38,905 nt of DNA from Acidimicrobiia bacterium. GTDB lineage: Bacteria; Actinomycetota; Acidimicrobiia; IMCC26256; DASPTH01. The notes under the pieces were generated by a model that had not been told where the DNA came from, ran no database searches, and saw only the letters and a list, made by a program, of their open reading frames with translations. Shown piece after piece: positions 26,086-35,517 of the stretch. Position 1 is the first letter of the stretch. Each line of letters begins with the position of its first letter. The position numbers and the translations under genes were made by a program. The stretch lies in NCBI GenBank assembly GCA_040880805.1, contig JBBDHW010000015.1, positions 1 through 38,905 of the forward strand, written 5' to 3'.

Positions 26086-27684
26086 TCACTCCGCAGTCCT
26101 TGCGGACTCAGCCTCGGGCTCGAGGGAGGCGACGAAGCTCTCGTGGAAGTCGCGCACCGCGTTCGCGAGTGCGTCGTCTTCGGGGATCCGTCCGGTGTCG
26201 CGGATCTCGGCGAGGAGGCCGGAGTAGCGCGTGGTGAACCACTCGTGCAGCTCGCGCTCGAACCGCTTCACTTCTTCGACCGGGATGTCGTCGAGCACTC
26301 CCGCCGTACCCGCATAGATCGAGATCACTTGCAGCTCGACGGGCATCGGCGAGTTCAACGGCTGCTTCAGGAGCTCGACGAGCCGGTAACCACGTTCGAG
26401 CTGCGCCTTCGACACCGCGTCGAGGTCGGATGCAAACGTCGCGAACGCTTCGAGGTCACGGAACTGCGCGAGGTCGACCTTGAGCGTCCCCGCCACGGAG
26501 CGCATGGCGCGGATCTGTGCGTTACCGCCGACTCGCGACACCGAGATACCAACGTCGACGGCCGGCCGCACACCGGAACGGAACAGGTTCTCGAGCAGGT
26601 AGATCTGACCGTCGGTGATCGAAATCACGTTGGTGGGGATGTAGGCGGACACGTCGCCGGCCTTGGTCTCGATGATCGGCAGCGCCGTGAGCGATCCACC
26701 GCCCAACCGCTCGTTGAGCTTCGCCGCCCGCTCCAACAGCCGGCTGTGCAGGTAGAACACGTCGCCGGGGTAGGCCTCGCGGCCCGGAGGCCGGCGGAGC
26801 AGCAACGACAACTGGCGGTACGCCTCGGCCTGCTTCGACAAGTCGTCGTACACCACGAGCGCGGCTTCGCCGTTGTCCATCCAGTGCTGGCCGATCGCGC
26901 ACCCTGCGTAGGGCGCCAGGTATTTGAACACAGCCTCGTCGGCCGCAGGCGCGTTCACGACAACCGTGTACTCCATCGCGCCGTATTTTTCGAGGGTGGC
27001 GACGGTCTGCGCGACGGTCGACCCCTTCTGGCCGATCGCGACGTAGATGCACTTCACGCCCTCGCCCTTCTGGGCGAGGATCGTGTCGATCGCGACGGTC
27101 GTCTTGCCGGTCTTGCGGTCGCCGATGATGAGCTCGCGCTGCCCGCGACCGATCGGGGTCATGGCATCGATTGCCTTGATGCCGGTCTGGAGCGGTTCGT
27201 GGACGGGTTCACGGCCCACGATGCCGGGCGCCTGCACCTCGAGGCGGCGCGTTTGGTGCGTATTGATCGGACCTTTGCCGTCGATCGCCTGACCCAGCCC
27301 GTTGACGACTCGTCCGATGAGGCCGTCGCCGACCGGGATCGACAAGATGCGACCGGTTCCCTTGACCGCACCACCCTGTTCGATATGGCTGGCACCACCG
27401 AGCACCACCGCGCCGATCGATTCCTCGTCGAGGTTCAGCGCGAGACCGAGGAAGCCGCCTTCGAATTCGAGGACCTCGTTGACCGAGGTATCGGGCAGGC
27501 CGGCGACCCGCGCGATGCCGTCACCGACCTCGAGCACCCGGCCGACTTGCGCCTGCTCGAGTGACGGCGTGAACGACTCGACGTGCTTGCGCAGCGCGGC
27601 TGCGATCTCGTCGGGATTGATGGTGAGCTCGGGCATCTCTGGCTCTTCTTCTCTCTCGTGTTCCTCGTCGGGTCCCTCGGGCAT
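26086..27684 (-). CDS. atpA: F-type ATP synthase subunit alpha
   Basis: The alpha subunit carries regulatory nucleotide sites and supplies an arginine finger to beta. The P-loop is GDRKTGKT (188-195) and the [10 protein letters not shown] segment near the C-terminal third carries the conserved Arg. The frame starts at ATG 27684, overlapping the atpH stop by one base; ATG 27636, giving [18 protein letters not shown], looks more like the family N-terminus and would remove a 16-residue acidic extension. The C-terminal [11 protein letters not shown] tail is acidic. Confidence 0.97.
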   Translation of the reverse strand: MPEGPDEEHEREEEPEMPELTINPDEIAAALRKHVESFTPSLEQAQVGRVLEVGDGIARVAGLPDTSVNEVLEFEGGFLGLALNLDEESIGAVVLGGASHIEQGGAVKGTGRILSIPVGDGLIGRVVNGLGQAIDGKGPINTHQTRRLEVQAPGIVGREPVHEPLQTGIKAIDAMTPIGRGQRELIIGDRKTGKTTVAIDTILAQKGEGVKCIYVAIGQKGSTVAQTVATLEKYGAMEYTVVVNAPAADEAVFKYLAPYAGCAIGQHWMDNGEAALVVYDDLSKQAEAYRQLSLLLRRPPGREAYPGDVFYLHSRLLERAAKLNERLGGGSLTALPIIETKAGDVSAYIPTNVISITDGQIYLLENLFRSGVRPAVDVGISVSRVGGNAQIRAMRSVAGTLKVDLAQFRDLEAFATFASDLDAVSKAQLERGYRLVELLKQPLNSPMPVELQVISIYAGTAGVLDDIPVEEVKRFERELHEWFTTRYSGLLAEIRDTGRIPEDDALANAVRDFHESFVASLEPEAESARTAE

Positions 27685-28214
27685 CAGATCTGTTCTTTGA
27701 GCTGGTCCAGGCGACGGCGGACCGAACCGTCGATGACCACGTCACCCACTCGCGAGACGATGCCGCCGAGCACGGCCGGATCGATCACAACCTTCAGCTC
27801 CACGTCCTTGCCGGTTGCCCGGTTCAGGGCCTCGCGCAATCGTTCCGTCTGCTCCGGCGTGAGCGCCATCGCGCTCCGGACCTCCGCCACTGCGCGTCGA
27901 TGCTCCGCCGCCGCGAGCTCGACGAAACGGTCGACGATCTCCGGCAACTCGCCGGCCCGACCGGAGGCGACGACGAACACCGCGAGCGCGACGCTCGTAC
28001 GCAGCGCCTTGGCACCGAGGAGGTCCTGGACCACGGCCACGCGACGTTCGGTCGGAAGGCCAGCGTCGCTGAGCGCCATGCGGAGCTCGTCGGACGACTC
28101 GAAGGCCCGCGCGAACCGGAACAGCTCGTCTTCGACCTCCTCGAGCCGCTCTTCGGCGCGAGCGACTTCGAGCATGGCGTTCGCGTACGCCTCGACGCGG
28201 GAACTCGGCGGCAC
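27684..28214 (-). CDS. atpH: F-type ATP synthase subunit delta
   Basis: The 176-aa delta (OSCP-like) subunit links the peripheral stalk to F1. The N-terminal helical domain is [28 protein letters not shown], and the C-terminal [30 protein letters not shown] is the family hallmark. GTG 28214 lies two bases after the atpF stop. Confidence 0.96.
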   Translation of the reverse strand: MPPSSRVEAYANAMLEVARAEERLEEVEDELFRFARAFESSDELRMALSDAGLPTERRVAVVQDLLGAKALRTSVALAVFVVASGRAGELPEIVDRFVELAAAEHRRAVAEVRSAMALTPEQTERLREALNRATGKDVELKVVIDPAVLGGIVSRVGDVVIDGSVRRRLDQLKEQI

Positions 28215-28216
28215 GG

Positions 28217-28759
28217 TCAGTTGCTCCCTACCTGGTTGATGTAGTTCTCGATGAGTCGGGTCTGGGTGTCGCGATCGAGGTTGTGCTCGACCACCTTCTC
28301 CGCCAACTCGATCGAGAGCTCGGCGACCCTGCCTTGCAGATCGCTCATCGCACGCTCGGTGGCGAGACGGATGTCTTCCGCCGCGCGCGCACGGTGCTCC
28401 GCGATCTCGCCGTCGATCGCCGCGATGCGCTCCTGGCGCACCTGCTCGGCCGCGAGGCGGGCCTCTTCGATGATCTTGCCCGCCTCGTTGCGCGCCTCGG
28501 CGAGCTGCCGGCGGTACTCATCGAGCGACGTTTCCGCCTCGACGCGGGCCCCCTCGGCCCGTTCGAGGTCGCCGCGGATGCGGTCCTCCCGATCCTTGAG
28601 CGCCTTCTTGATCGCGGGCCAAGCCTTCCACGCGAGGAGAGAGAACACGATGAGAAACGAGATGCCCCCCCAAAGGATCTCCTTGCCCTCGGGCAGGATC
28701 GGGTTCTTCGCCTTGACCTCGACCGTCTTCTCGGCGGCAAGGATCAATGCAGCAAGCAC
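28217..28759 (-). CDS. atpF: F-type ATP synthase subunit b
   Basis: The 180-aa peripheral-stalk subunit has one membrane helix (ILWGGISFLIVFSLLAWKAW, about 28-47) and a long charged coiled coil (KKALKDREDRIRGDLERAEG onward) that dimerises. Only one b gene is present. AGGGAGG stands before GTG 28759. Confidence 0.95.
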   Translation of the reverse strand: MLAALILAAEKTVEVKAKNPILPEGKEILWGGISFLIVFSLLAWKAWPAIKKALKDREDRIRGDLERAEGARVEAETSLDEYRRQLAEARNEAGKIIEEARLAAEQVRQERIAAIDGEIAEHRARAAEDIRLATERAMSDLQGRVAELSIELAEKVVEHNLDRDTQTRLIENYINQVGSN

Positions 28760-28768
28760 GGAGCCTCC

Positions 28769-29817
<1,049 letters not shown>

Positions 29818-29830
29818 CAGGCTTCGGCTC

Positions 29831-30265
29831 CTACTTGGTCACGCGACCGGGCTTCAACCCGGGCGCACCCAGTGTGAGGCTCACGTGGCGCGTCTCCCAC
29901 ATGAGCAGAGCGATATGCACGACGGCGATCGTGAGCAGCAGCACGGGCACGTCGATCCATGAGACTTGCTCGAGCGCGAGGGCGATGCCGAACAACAGCC
30001 CAATGCGCACGATGTACCCGCCGAGCACCACGCCCATGACGGCGCCGGATGAATATCGGGCTGCCCAGGTGATCAGGCGCGCCGCGACCAGGAAGTTGAC
30101 TGCCACGAGCACGAGCCCGATGACCGCGCTCACGACGCCGTTCACCCCTCGGAAGATTCCCGCACTCAGAATCGCGATCGGCGCGACGAGCAGGACGCGG
30201 CGCGCGAGATCACGAGCGACCTCGCCTTCGTATGCGGTGTCGTCTACTGCTTGCGTCGTGCCCAC
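29831..30265 (-). CDS. atpI: ATP synthase assembly protein AtpI
   Basis: The 144-aa protein has four predicted membrane helices (LLVAPIAILSAGIFRG, VVSAVIGLVLVAVNFLVAA, AVMGVVLGGYIVRIGLLFGI, VPVLLLTIAVVHIALLMW), the layout of AtpI, which helps assemble the c-ring. GTG 30265 has AAGGAAA upstream and overlaps the atpZ-like gene by 22 bases. Confidence 0.85.
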   Translation of the reverse strand: MGTTQAVDDTAYEGEVARDLARRVLLVAPIAILSAGIFRGVNGVVSAVIGLVLVAVNFLVAARLITWAARYSSGAVMGVVLGGYIVRIGLLFGIALALEQVSWIDVPVLLLTIAVVHIALLMWETRHVSLTLGAPGLKPGRVTK

Positions 30266-30513
30266 GGCTTTCCTTCGTCGTGACGCGCGATCCGCGCTTC
30301 GTACTCGTAGTAGGCCATCAGCAGTGCTCCGAGCAGGCCCAAGAACCCCAGCACGAGGAGGAACACGGGACCGGTTCCGAGACGACTGTCGATGAAGGCC
30401 CCAAGAAGCCCGAAGAGCACCGGGGCCACGACAAGGTTCAAAGCCTGGGTGAGGCCGTCGCCGTAGCCTCTCTTCTCTCGCACCTCTTTGGCCGGCTGGT
30501 CGGCTGCGTCCAC
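30244..30513 (-). CDS. AtpZ-like small membrane protein
   Basis: The 89-aa product has two helices (ALNLVVAPVLFGLLGAFI and VFLLVLGFLGLLGALLMAYY) separated by DSRLGTGP, as in the AtpZ family, which accompanies AtpI and is proposed to handle Mg2+/Ca2+. It is the first gene of the operon, with GGAGG about ten bases before GTG 30513. Confidence 0.8.
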   Translation of the reverse strand: MDAADQPAKEVREKRGYGDGLTQALNLVVAPVLFGLLGAFIDSRLGTGPVFLLVLGFLGLLGALLMAYYEYEARIARHDEGKPWARRKQ

Positions 30514-30578
30514 CCCGGGGGCCCCTCCACTCGTCTCGGGCGCGGCACTGCGTCCGAGACGCTTGTGAATCTTTTCGC

Positions 30579-30607
30579 AAACTACCCGATGCGTCCCCGA
30601 AATGCAA
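30579..30607 (-). promoter_or_regulatory. Promoter of the ATP synthase operon
   Basis: On the minus strand TTGCAT (30607-30602) and TAGTTT (30584-30579) are separated by exactly 17 bases, a good housekeeping promoter. Transcription would start about 60 bases before the AtpZ-like gene and could run through to atpC. The 138-base gap to the WecA-like gene holds nothing else I recognise. Confidence 0.7.
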
Positions 30608-30651
30608 CTCGAGGCGGTTGGCGCCGGGTGTTTTCTAGCTGCCAGGGGGGC

Positions 30652-31842
30652 TCAGCCGCTAGCCCGCTTCCGGCGGTGCCGGTCGAGCTCGACCACCGAA
30701 TCGGCCAATGGATCAGAGGGCTCCTGCTCGGCGATCGCGACCTCGTGCCTCCGGCTGCGCACTCCCGGATGGAAGTAGATATAGAGGAGCAGGCCGAGGG
30801 CGACGACGGCCGGCGCAACCAGTGTGTTCCCGCGGTCGGTGAACGTCGGGAGCAGCACCGCGGCGGACAACAGCGCGGTCCAGAGCCACAGGATCGCCAC
30901 CGCGCGCCGAGGCCCGTGACCCATGCGCACCAGGCGATGGTGCAGATGCTCGCGATCGGCTTCCGCGAAGGGCTGGCGGCGCACGACCCGACGCAAGAAC
31001 GCGAACGCGGCGTCGACGATCGGAACGCCGAGGATCACGAGCGGGATGAGCAGCGGCGCGAAGTAGAAGTAGGTCTGACCGCTGAAGGGGTCGGTCGTTC
31101 GTCCGCCGATGGTGATCGTCATCGTCGCGAGGAAGAGCCCGAGCAGCATCGCGCCCGCGTCGCCCATGATGATGCGCGCCGGGCTGAAGTTGTGGGGCAG
31201 GAAGCCTGCGCACACGCCGACGGTGACCGCCGCGACCAACGGTGCGATGTTGGAACCTTCCAGCAGTCCGGCTTTGAACAGACGGTCGGCGTAGAGGAAG
31301 ATCGCCGCCGCCGCGATGAGCACGACGCCGGCGGCGAGACCGTCGATCCCGTCGATGAGGTTCACCGCGTTCGCGAGCACGACCACCGTGACCACCGTGA
31401 CGAGCGGCGCGAGGTCGGCGGAGAGCACGACATACTCGTAGCTGGCGAACGGCACGCGGAAGTAGAGCATCGTGACGCCGAAGAGCGAGAGCACGCTCCC
31501 GCTCAGCACCTGTCCTGCGATCTTCGCCGGTGGCGACACGTCGCGGAAGTCGTCGATCACGAACACTACGAACATCACGGCGGCCGCCAGGAGCAGGCCC
31601 AGGGCCTCCGAGGTGTCGACGAACATCTCGTGGAACTGAGGGATCCGGGAGGCAACTGCGAACGCAGCCAGGAACCCAATGAACATGGCAGCGCCGCCGA
31701 GGTACGGGATCGGCTCCGCGTGCATGCTCCGCGGCCCGGGCATCGCCATCGCACCAATACGCGGCGCGAGCCATCGCATGAGGAAGGTGAGCAGAAACGT
31801 GGTGGTTGCGGCGACACCGCCAGCGATCAAGAAACCGGCCAC
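30652..31842 (-). CDS. WecA/TagO-type polyprenyl-phosphate GlcNAc-1-phosphate transferase
   Basis: The 396-aa, multi-helix membrane enzyme transfers a sugar-1-phosphate from a UDP-sugar to undecaprenyl (or decaprenyl) phosphate. Catalytic motifs are VIDDFRDVSPPAK (Asp97-Asp98), NLIDGIDGLAAG (161-172), IIMGDAGAM and EHLHHRLVRMGH (298-309); the HLHHRL motif separates WecA-type from MraY enzymes. It should start synthesis of a cell-envelope polymer such as arabinogalactan-linker-like or teichoic-acid-like material. GTG 31842 has AGGGGA upstream. It is divergent from a methyltransferase gene. Confidence 0.92.
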   Translation of the reverse strand: MAGFLIAGGVAATTTFLLTFLMRWLAPRIGAMAMPGPRSMHAEPIPYLGGAAMFIGFLAAFAVASRIPQFHEMFVDTSEALGLLLAAAVMFVVFVIDDFRDVSPPAKIAGQVLSGSVLSLFGVTMLYFRVPFASYEYVVLSADLAPLVTVVTVVVLANAVNLIDGIDGLAAGVVLIAAAAIFLYADRLFKAGLLEGSNIAPLVAAVTVGVCAGFLPHNFSPARIIMGDAGAMLLGLFLATMTITIGGRTTDPFSGQTYFYFAPLLIPLVILGVPIVDAAFAFLRRVVRRQPFAEADREHLHHRLVRMGHGPRRAVAILWLWTALLSAAVLLPTFTDRGNTLVAPAVVALGLLLYIYFHPGVRSRRHEVAIAEQEPSDPLADSVVELDRHRRKRASG

Positions 31843-31910
31843 CGTCAGATCCCCTGGGAGACGCGAAGGCCGGAGGTATACCGTGCAGCGCGGCGCCCAA
31901 GGGGAGCATC

Positions 31911-32636
31911 GTGCCGTACGCCGACATCACGACTGATGACAGGAATGCCGTCAAGCGATGGCTGCAACGGCGCCGCCTCGACGACGCGTTTCGCAAGGTG
32001 TTGCCGGCGCTTCCCCACTCGTGGCGCGGCACCGTCCTCGACTACGGCGGAGGCGACGGCGCGTTGTGCGGTCGCGTGGTGGAGAAACGACCGTCGGCGC
32101 AGATCGAGTGTTTCGAACCGTCCCCGACCATCAGGGGCGAGGCAGAGACACGGCTGGCAGGGACGAGCGTGACCGTCACGGGATCGCTGGACTCGGAGCG
32201 ACGCTACGACCTCGTGTTCTGCTGCGAGCTGCTCGAGCACCTCCCGGGAGCGGAGGTGCACCGCTCGTTGGAAACGCTGGGCGCGTTGCTCGATCCACGC
32301 GGAACGCTCGTAATCGGCGTACCCAATGAGATCTTCGCAATGGCGGCCGCAAAAGGGCTCTTTCGGATGACGCGCCGGTACGGCGAGTACGACGCGAAGC
32401 CCTCGACTGTTCTCGCTGCCACGCTCGGCCAGCCGCGAGGGGACCGACCCGTGCGGGAGTTCGATGGTTTGCCCTTCATCTATCCGCATACCGGGTTCGA
32501 TCACCGCGACCTCGTCGCCCTCGTGCGTAGCGCCGGCTTCACCGTGCGAGACATCTACGGCAGCCCGTTCGTCAGGTTGCCAGTCGTCTTCAACAGCGAG
32601 GTGTACGCGGTGTGCGGAATCGGGCCCGCACCCTGA
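31911..32636 (+). CDS. SAM-dependent methyltransferase
   Basis: The 241-aa protein has motif I VLDYGGGDGALCGRVV (42-57), an acidic segment in ECFEPSPTI, and ELLEHLPGAEVHRSLETLGALLDPRG as post-motif. Such Methyltransf_11/23-type enzymes often modify sugars or lipids. AAGGGGAG stands four bases before GTG 31911. It is 68 bases from, and divergent to, the WecA-like gene, so an envelope-polymer role is plausible but unproven. Confidence 0.87.
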   Translation: MPYADITTDDRNAVKRWLQRRRLDDAFRKVLPALPHSWRGTVLDYGGGDGALCGRVVEKRPSAQIECFEPSPTIRGEAETRLAGTSVTVTGSLDSERRYDLVFCCELLEHLPGAEVHRSLETLGALLDPRGTLVIGVPNEIFAMAAAKGLFRMTRRYGEYDAKPSTVLAATLGQPRGDRPVREFDGLPFIYPHTGFDHRDLVALVRSAGFTVRDIYGSPFVRLPVVFNSEVYAVCGIGPAP

Positions 32637-32638
32637 CA

Positions 32639-32675
32639 GGTTCACGTCGGAGACGAGACGTCCGAGATCGGAACC
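32639..32675. terminator. Possible bidirectional stem-loop between convergent genes
   Basis: Two nested arm pairs, GGTTC/GAACC (32639-32643, 32671-32675) and TCGGA/TCCGA (32647-32651, 32661-32665), lie between the methyltransferase stop and the rpiB stop. There is no T-run. It may end transcription but is weak. Confidence 0.35.
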
Positions 32676-32704
32676 GGTCGACCCGCGGGTGACAGACAGG
32701 TCGG

Positions 32705-33145
32705 TCATTCGGACTCGAGCTCGGTGATCTCGTCGATGCGGCGCTGGTGACGGCCGCCTTCGAAATCCGTGGCGAGCCACACCCGCAGGATCTCGTCGGC
32801 CAGACCCTCGGCCACGATGCGTGCTCCGATCGAGAGCACGTTGGCGTCGTTGTGGCGTCGCGAGTACTCCGCCGTGTACAGGTCGTTGCACAGCGCCGCG
32901 CGTACGCCTCGCACCTTGTTCGCCGAGATCTGCTCGCCCTGCCCGCTGCCGCCGAGCACGATCCCGCGCTCGGCACGGCCCGCCGCCACTTCCTTGCCGA
33001 CGCCGGCGCAGATCGGCGGGTAGTCGACCGGCTCCTCGGAATCGGTGCCGAGATCGATCACCTCGTGCCCACCATCCTGCAGCACTCCCTTGAGGTGCTC
33101 CTTCAGGAGGAAACCGGCGTGATCGGAGCCGATGGCAATGCGCAT
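32705..33145 (-). CDS. rpiB: Ribose-5-phosphate isomerase B, actinobacterial type
   Basis: RpiB interconverts ribose 5-phosphate and ribulose 5-phosphate in the pentose phosphate pathway. The 146-aa protein has the family start RIAIGSDHAGFLLKE and the active-site loop GIVLGGSGQGEQISANKVRG. Where E. coli RpiB has its catalytic Cys (GxxLCGTG), this reads GG, and the base is probably Glu71, as in Mycobacterium tuberculosis. GGGAG stands before ATG 33145, and TAGACT about 30 bases upstream is a possible -10. Confidence 0.95.
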   Translation of the reverse strand: MRIAIGSDHAGFLLKEHLKGVLQDGGHEVIDLGTDSEEPVDYPPICAGVGKEVAAGRAERGIVLGGSGQGEQISANKVRGVRAALCNDLYTAEYSRRHNDANVLSIGARIVAEGLADEILRVWLATDFEGGRHQRRIDEITELESE

Positions 33146-33352
33146 GGCGCTCCCGCGTCGACGACCGGGTCAGTCTACGAGCGGATCGATTTCGACAACA
33201 CGATCGACACGACGAAGAGCAGCGCCGGCAACGACGCTCTCGGCCAGATCACCTCACTCACCCACATCACGGTCGGCCCCGGGCTCTACGTCTGCATCGC
33301 CGGTGGTGCGATCGCGGCGATCGGGGCGCTCTTCGCCGCAACCCGCCGATAA
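33119..33352 (+). CDS. Small putative membrane protein or gene remnant
   Basis: From GTG 33119 this would encode 77 aa ending in ITVGPGLYVCIAGGAIAAIGALFA, a membrane helix followed by two Arg. The start lies within rpiB on the other strand and no ribosome site is seen. The C-terminal helix is convincing, so it may be the decayed 3' end of a longer membrane protein. No similar family comes to mind. Confidence 0.3.
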   Translation: MIGADGNAHGAPASTTGSVYERIDFDNTIDTTKSSAGNDALGQITSLTHITVGPGLYVCIAGGAIAAIGALFAATRR

Positions 33353-33390
33353 GGGCCTGCCGAGAACCCGCGCTGCGCCGGCGCGCGCCG

Positions 33391-33396
33391 TAGCCT
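33391..33396 (+). promoter_or_regulatory. -10 element TAGCCT, probable leaderless start
   Basis: TAGCCT lies six bases before GTG 33403, the same hexamer and spacing as at 6965-6970. No Shine-Dalgarno is present, so translation probably starts on a leaderless transcript. Confidence 0.5.
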
Positions 33397-33402
33397 CCGC
33401 GC

Positions 33403-34917
33403 GTGGAGTCGGTTGCGCTGCCTAAGGTCACGCCCTACCTCCTGCGCCGCGCCGACTCCATGTGTGCGCGCCGGCTCGCACGATCGGTAGAGGGCGGCGA
33501 ACGTTCGAGCGATCCGGTGAACCGGTCGCGCATGCGTGACGCGTTCCTCGCTGCGGCGCGCCAAGCGCACGCGGAGCTCCGCGCGCCGAACGCCTCGCAC
33601 TTCGAGGGCATCGGCGCCGACCTCGAGCCCGAGGAGCGCATCGTCCTCGAGCGGGCAGCCTTCTCGTACGTACAACTCTTCGGCGCGCGCCGGGCGGAAT
33701 ATTTCGACCATGGACTCGACGACCCGACGGTTTCGCGACGCCTCGGGCTACGGCTCGGCGGTTGGATCGATCTCGCGGTCGTCGGCGAGGACGGCACCAA
33801 AGAGCTTCGGCAGTTCGACCTCTGGAACGGCCGCGCGCCGAACGCGGACCCCCTCGAGCTCGACGCGGTAAAGGCCGCGGTGCTCCGACTCGCGCAGTGG
33901 GCAAGGGACGAGCCGCTGCGCGTCGTCTGGGCCGACCTCGTCTGGGGGACGGCGATCGAACGAGTGGTGGACGTGCCGGCCGAGCTCGACGATCTCCGAG
34001 GTTGGCTCGACGACCGTGTCGCGATTGTGCGCGAGCGGATTGCGGTTCCCGAAGCACGAAGCGGCCAGGACTGCGCAGGGTGCATCTTCGTCGCTGCCTG
34101 TCCCGAGCACCCCACCGGCGCGCACTTCTCGGCACGCCGTGGAGACCTGCTCCCCGGAATCATCGCGGTGACACCGACTTCGCTCGACGCGTGGCACCGG
34201 TGTAGGCGCGAGTGGCGGAATCGATACGCATTACAGATTCCCGCGAGCGACCTCGACCAAGGCACGTTCCACGGCCAGAAGGTGCACGACATCCTGCGGT
34301 TCGTGCACGAGCAGGGAGACTGCCGCGACGATGCCCACGTCGCCGACGTCCTCGCGGCGCATGGTCTCGACGACGATCCACGTTTCGGCGAGGAAGTCGT
34401 CCGGCACACCCGCCGCTGCCCCGATGGCGCGCAATCATTCGGTCACGAAGTGACCCACGCGCGCTTCCACCGAACGCCGCTGCCACTCTTCATGGCCACA
34501 GCACGGTTCGACGCGATCTGGCTGCACGACGGTGTCCTCGACGCGCGCGACTACAAGACCGGTCAAGTCTGGAGCGACCGCGTCCGTGAGGACCGTCAAG
34601 CGCGCGTGCAGGCCTGGGTACTCGCACCGCTCGCGGAGCGGCTGGGCGCGCGTCTGCGGATCGCGTTCGAGCATCTCGCGGTCGAGATCGCCGACGATCC
34701 AGAACCGTTCGAGCCCGATGCCGACGACCTCGCGCAGATCGAAGACGAGTTGCGCTCGACCGTGGCGGCGATGCGAGCCGAGGTCGCGTACCAGGGAATC
34801 GCGGAGCGGGAGATCTGCGGCCGATGCCGGTACCGATCGATCTGCCCGGACTCTGCGGCGCGGAGTGAGCCGGTCTGGCCGGTTGTCGAGCCGGACGACG
34901 CCGACGCCGACGCGTAG
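33403..34917 (+). CDS. Tandem Fe-S/PD-(D/E)XK (RecB/Cas4-like) nuclease-family protein
   Basis: The 504-aa protein has two related halves. Each begins VTPxxL... with one Cys (Cys21; Cys267) and ends with a CxxC-x5-C cluster (Cys224/227/233; Cys472/475/481), the four-Cys pattern of Fe-S nucleases such as Cas4, AddB and Dna2. The second half has an intact nuclease core: His290/His295 in FHGQKVHD, Asp370 in ARFDAIW, and Asp383-Tyr-Lys385 in ARDYKTG. In the first half the matching segments read GGWIDLAVV (Asp123) and RQFDLWNGR, so the lysine is lost. One half is probably catalytic and the other structural or DNA-binding. No CRISPR or helicase gene is adjacent. A role in DNA repair or defence is inferred. 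Confidence 0.8.
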   Translation: MESVALPKVTPYLLRRADSMCARRLARSVEGGERSSDPVNRSRMRDAFLAAARQAHAELRAPNASHFEGIGADLEPEERIVLERAAFSYVQLFGARRAEYFDHGLDDPTVSRRLGLRLGGWIDLAVVGEDGTKELRQFDLWNGRAPNADPLELDAVKAAVLRLAQWARDEPLRVVWADLVWGTAIERVVDVPAELDDLRGWLDDRVAIVRERIAVPEARSGQDCAGCIFVAACPEHPTGAHFSARRGDLLPGIIAVTPTSLDAWHRCRREWRNRYALQIPASDLDQGTFHGQKVHDILRFVHEQGDCRDDAHVADVLAAHGLDDDPRFGEEVVRHTRRCPDGAQSFGHEVTHARFHRTPLPLFMATARFDAIWLHDGVLDARDYKTGQVWSDRVREDRQARVQAWVLAPLAERLGARLRIAFEHLAVEIADDPEPFEPDADDLAQIEDELRSTVAAMRAEVAYQGIAEREICGRCRYRSICPDSAARSEPVWPVVEPDDADADA

Positions 34918-34945
34918 CGCGTGGGCGCTGCCGAGGCTTCTGCAC

Positions 34946-35230
34946 ATGACCCACGGCGTAATCGAGCGGTTCCTGCGCAGCCTGGTGGGGCACGACTGGT
35001 CCGCGCTCGAGGCGTGCCTCGCGGACGACTTCACGCGGGTCGGCCCGTACGGCGATGCCTACTCGTCGAAGGCCGACTACCTGGCATTCCTCTCGGATCT
35101 CATGCCGCGCCTTGCGGGCTACGAGATGCAGGTTGCTCGTGTCTCCTACGCCGACGGCGCTGAGCGCCATGACCGACGACGGGCGGATCAGCCGCGTCGA
35201 GGTGTTCACCAGACGCGCTCTCCGGCGTGA
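34946..35230 (+). pseudogene. Frameshifted SnoaL-like (NTF2-fold) gene
   Basis: From ATG 34946 the frame encodes a typical SnoaL-like start (MTHGVIERFLRSLVGHDWSA, then GDAYSSKADYLAFLSDLMPR and VARVSYADG). After about residue 75 it turns into Arg-rich nonsense, while the reading frame shifted by +1 resumes with MTDDGRISRVEVFTRRALRR (from 35169), which is how such domains end. About 25-30 residues of the middle sheet also seem missing. The gene is probably inactive, or carries a sequencing error plus deletion. Confidence 0.6.
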
Positions 35231-35283
35231 GTTCGCGCAGCCGACCCGCGACAGGCTGCGTCGAGCTGACGCACAGAACGTCG

Positions 35284-35505
35284 TCAGTCCGAAGCGCCCA
35301 GATCGACGCGGAGAGTGAGGACGCCATCGGTGAAGTCCCAGGTGGCGTCGCCCACGATCGCGAAATCCTGGAAGTCGAGCTGCGCCTGCTCGACGAACTT
35401 CTGCCGCTCGGGGCCGGCGACCGGCGGGAGCGGACGGGCGCGCACCGCCGCCGCGCGCTCGCGGAACCGGGCAAGCATCGCTTCGACATCGAGCTCGTCA
35501 TCCAT
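35284..35505 (-). CDS. Small hypothetical protein downstream of prmC
   Basis: The 73-aa product is acidic. It starts MDDELDVEAMLARFRERAAAV and ends in a short beta-rich part (DFAIVGDATWDFTDGVLTLRVDLG). I do not recognise the family. ATG 35505 is nine bases after the prmC stop, and a TAGCGT element overlaps that stop. It could be the last gene of the prfA-prmC operon or transcribed from that element. Confidence 0.65.
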   Translation of the reverse strand: MDDELDVEAMLARFRERAAAVRARPLPPVAGPERQKFVEQAQLDFQDFAIVGDATWDFTDGVLTLRVDLGASD

Positions 35506-35511
35506 ATGAGG

Positions 35512-35517
35512 ACGCTA
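35512..35517 (-). promoter_or_regulatory. -10-like TAGCGT overlapping the prmC stop
   Basis: On the minus strand TAGCGT ends six bases before ATG 35505, and its first three bases are the prmC stop codon. The spacing matches the other leaderless candidates, but since it must contain TAG anyway the match may be chance. Confidence 0.25.

Noticed and set aside
30232-32172. 646-codon plus-strand open frame opposite the WecA-like gene
   Set aside because: It is rich in His, Arg, Glu and Asp, as expected from the reverse complement of a membrane protein gene, and crosses the atp promoter.
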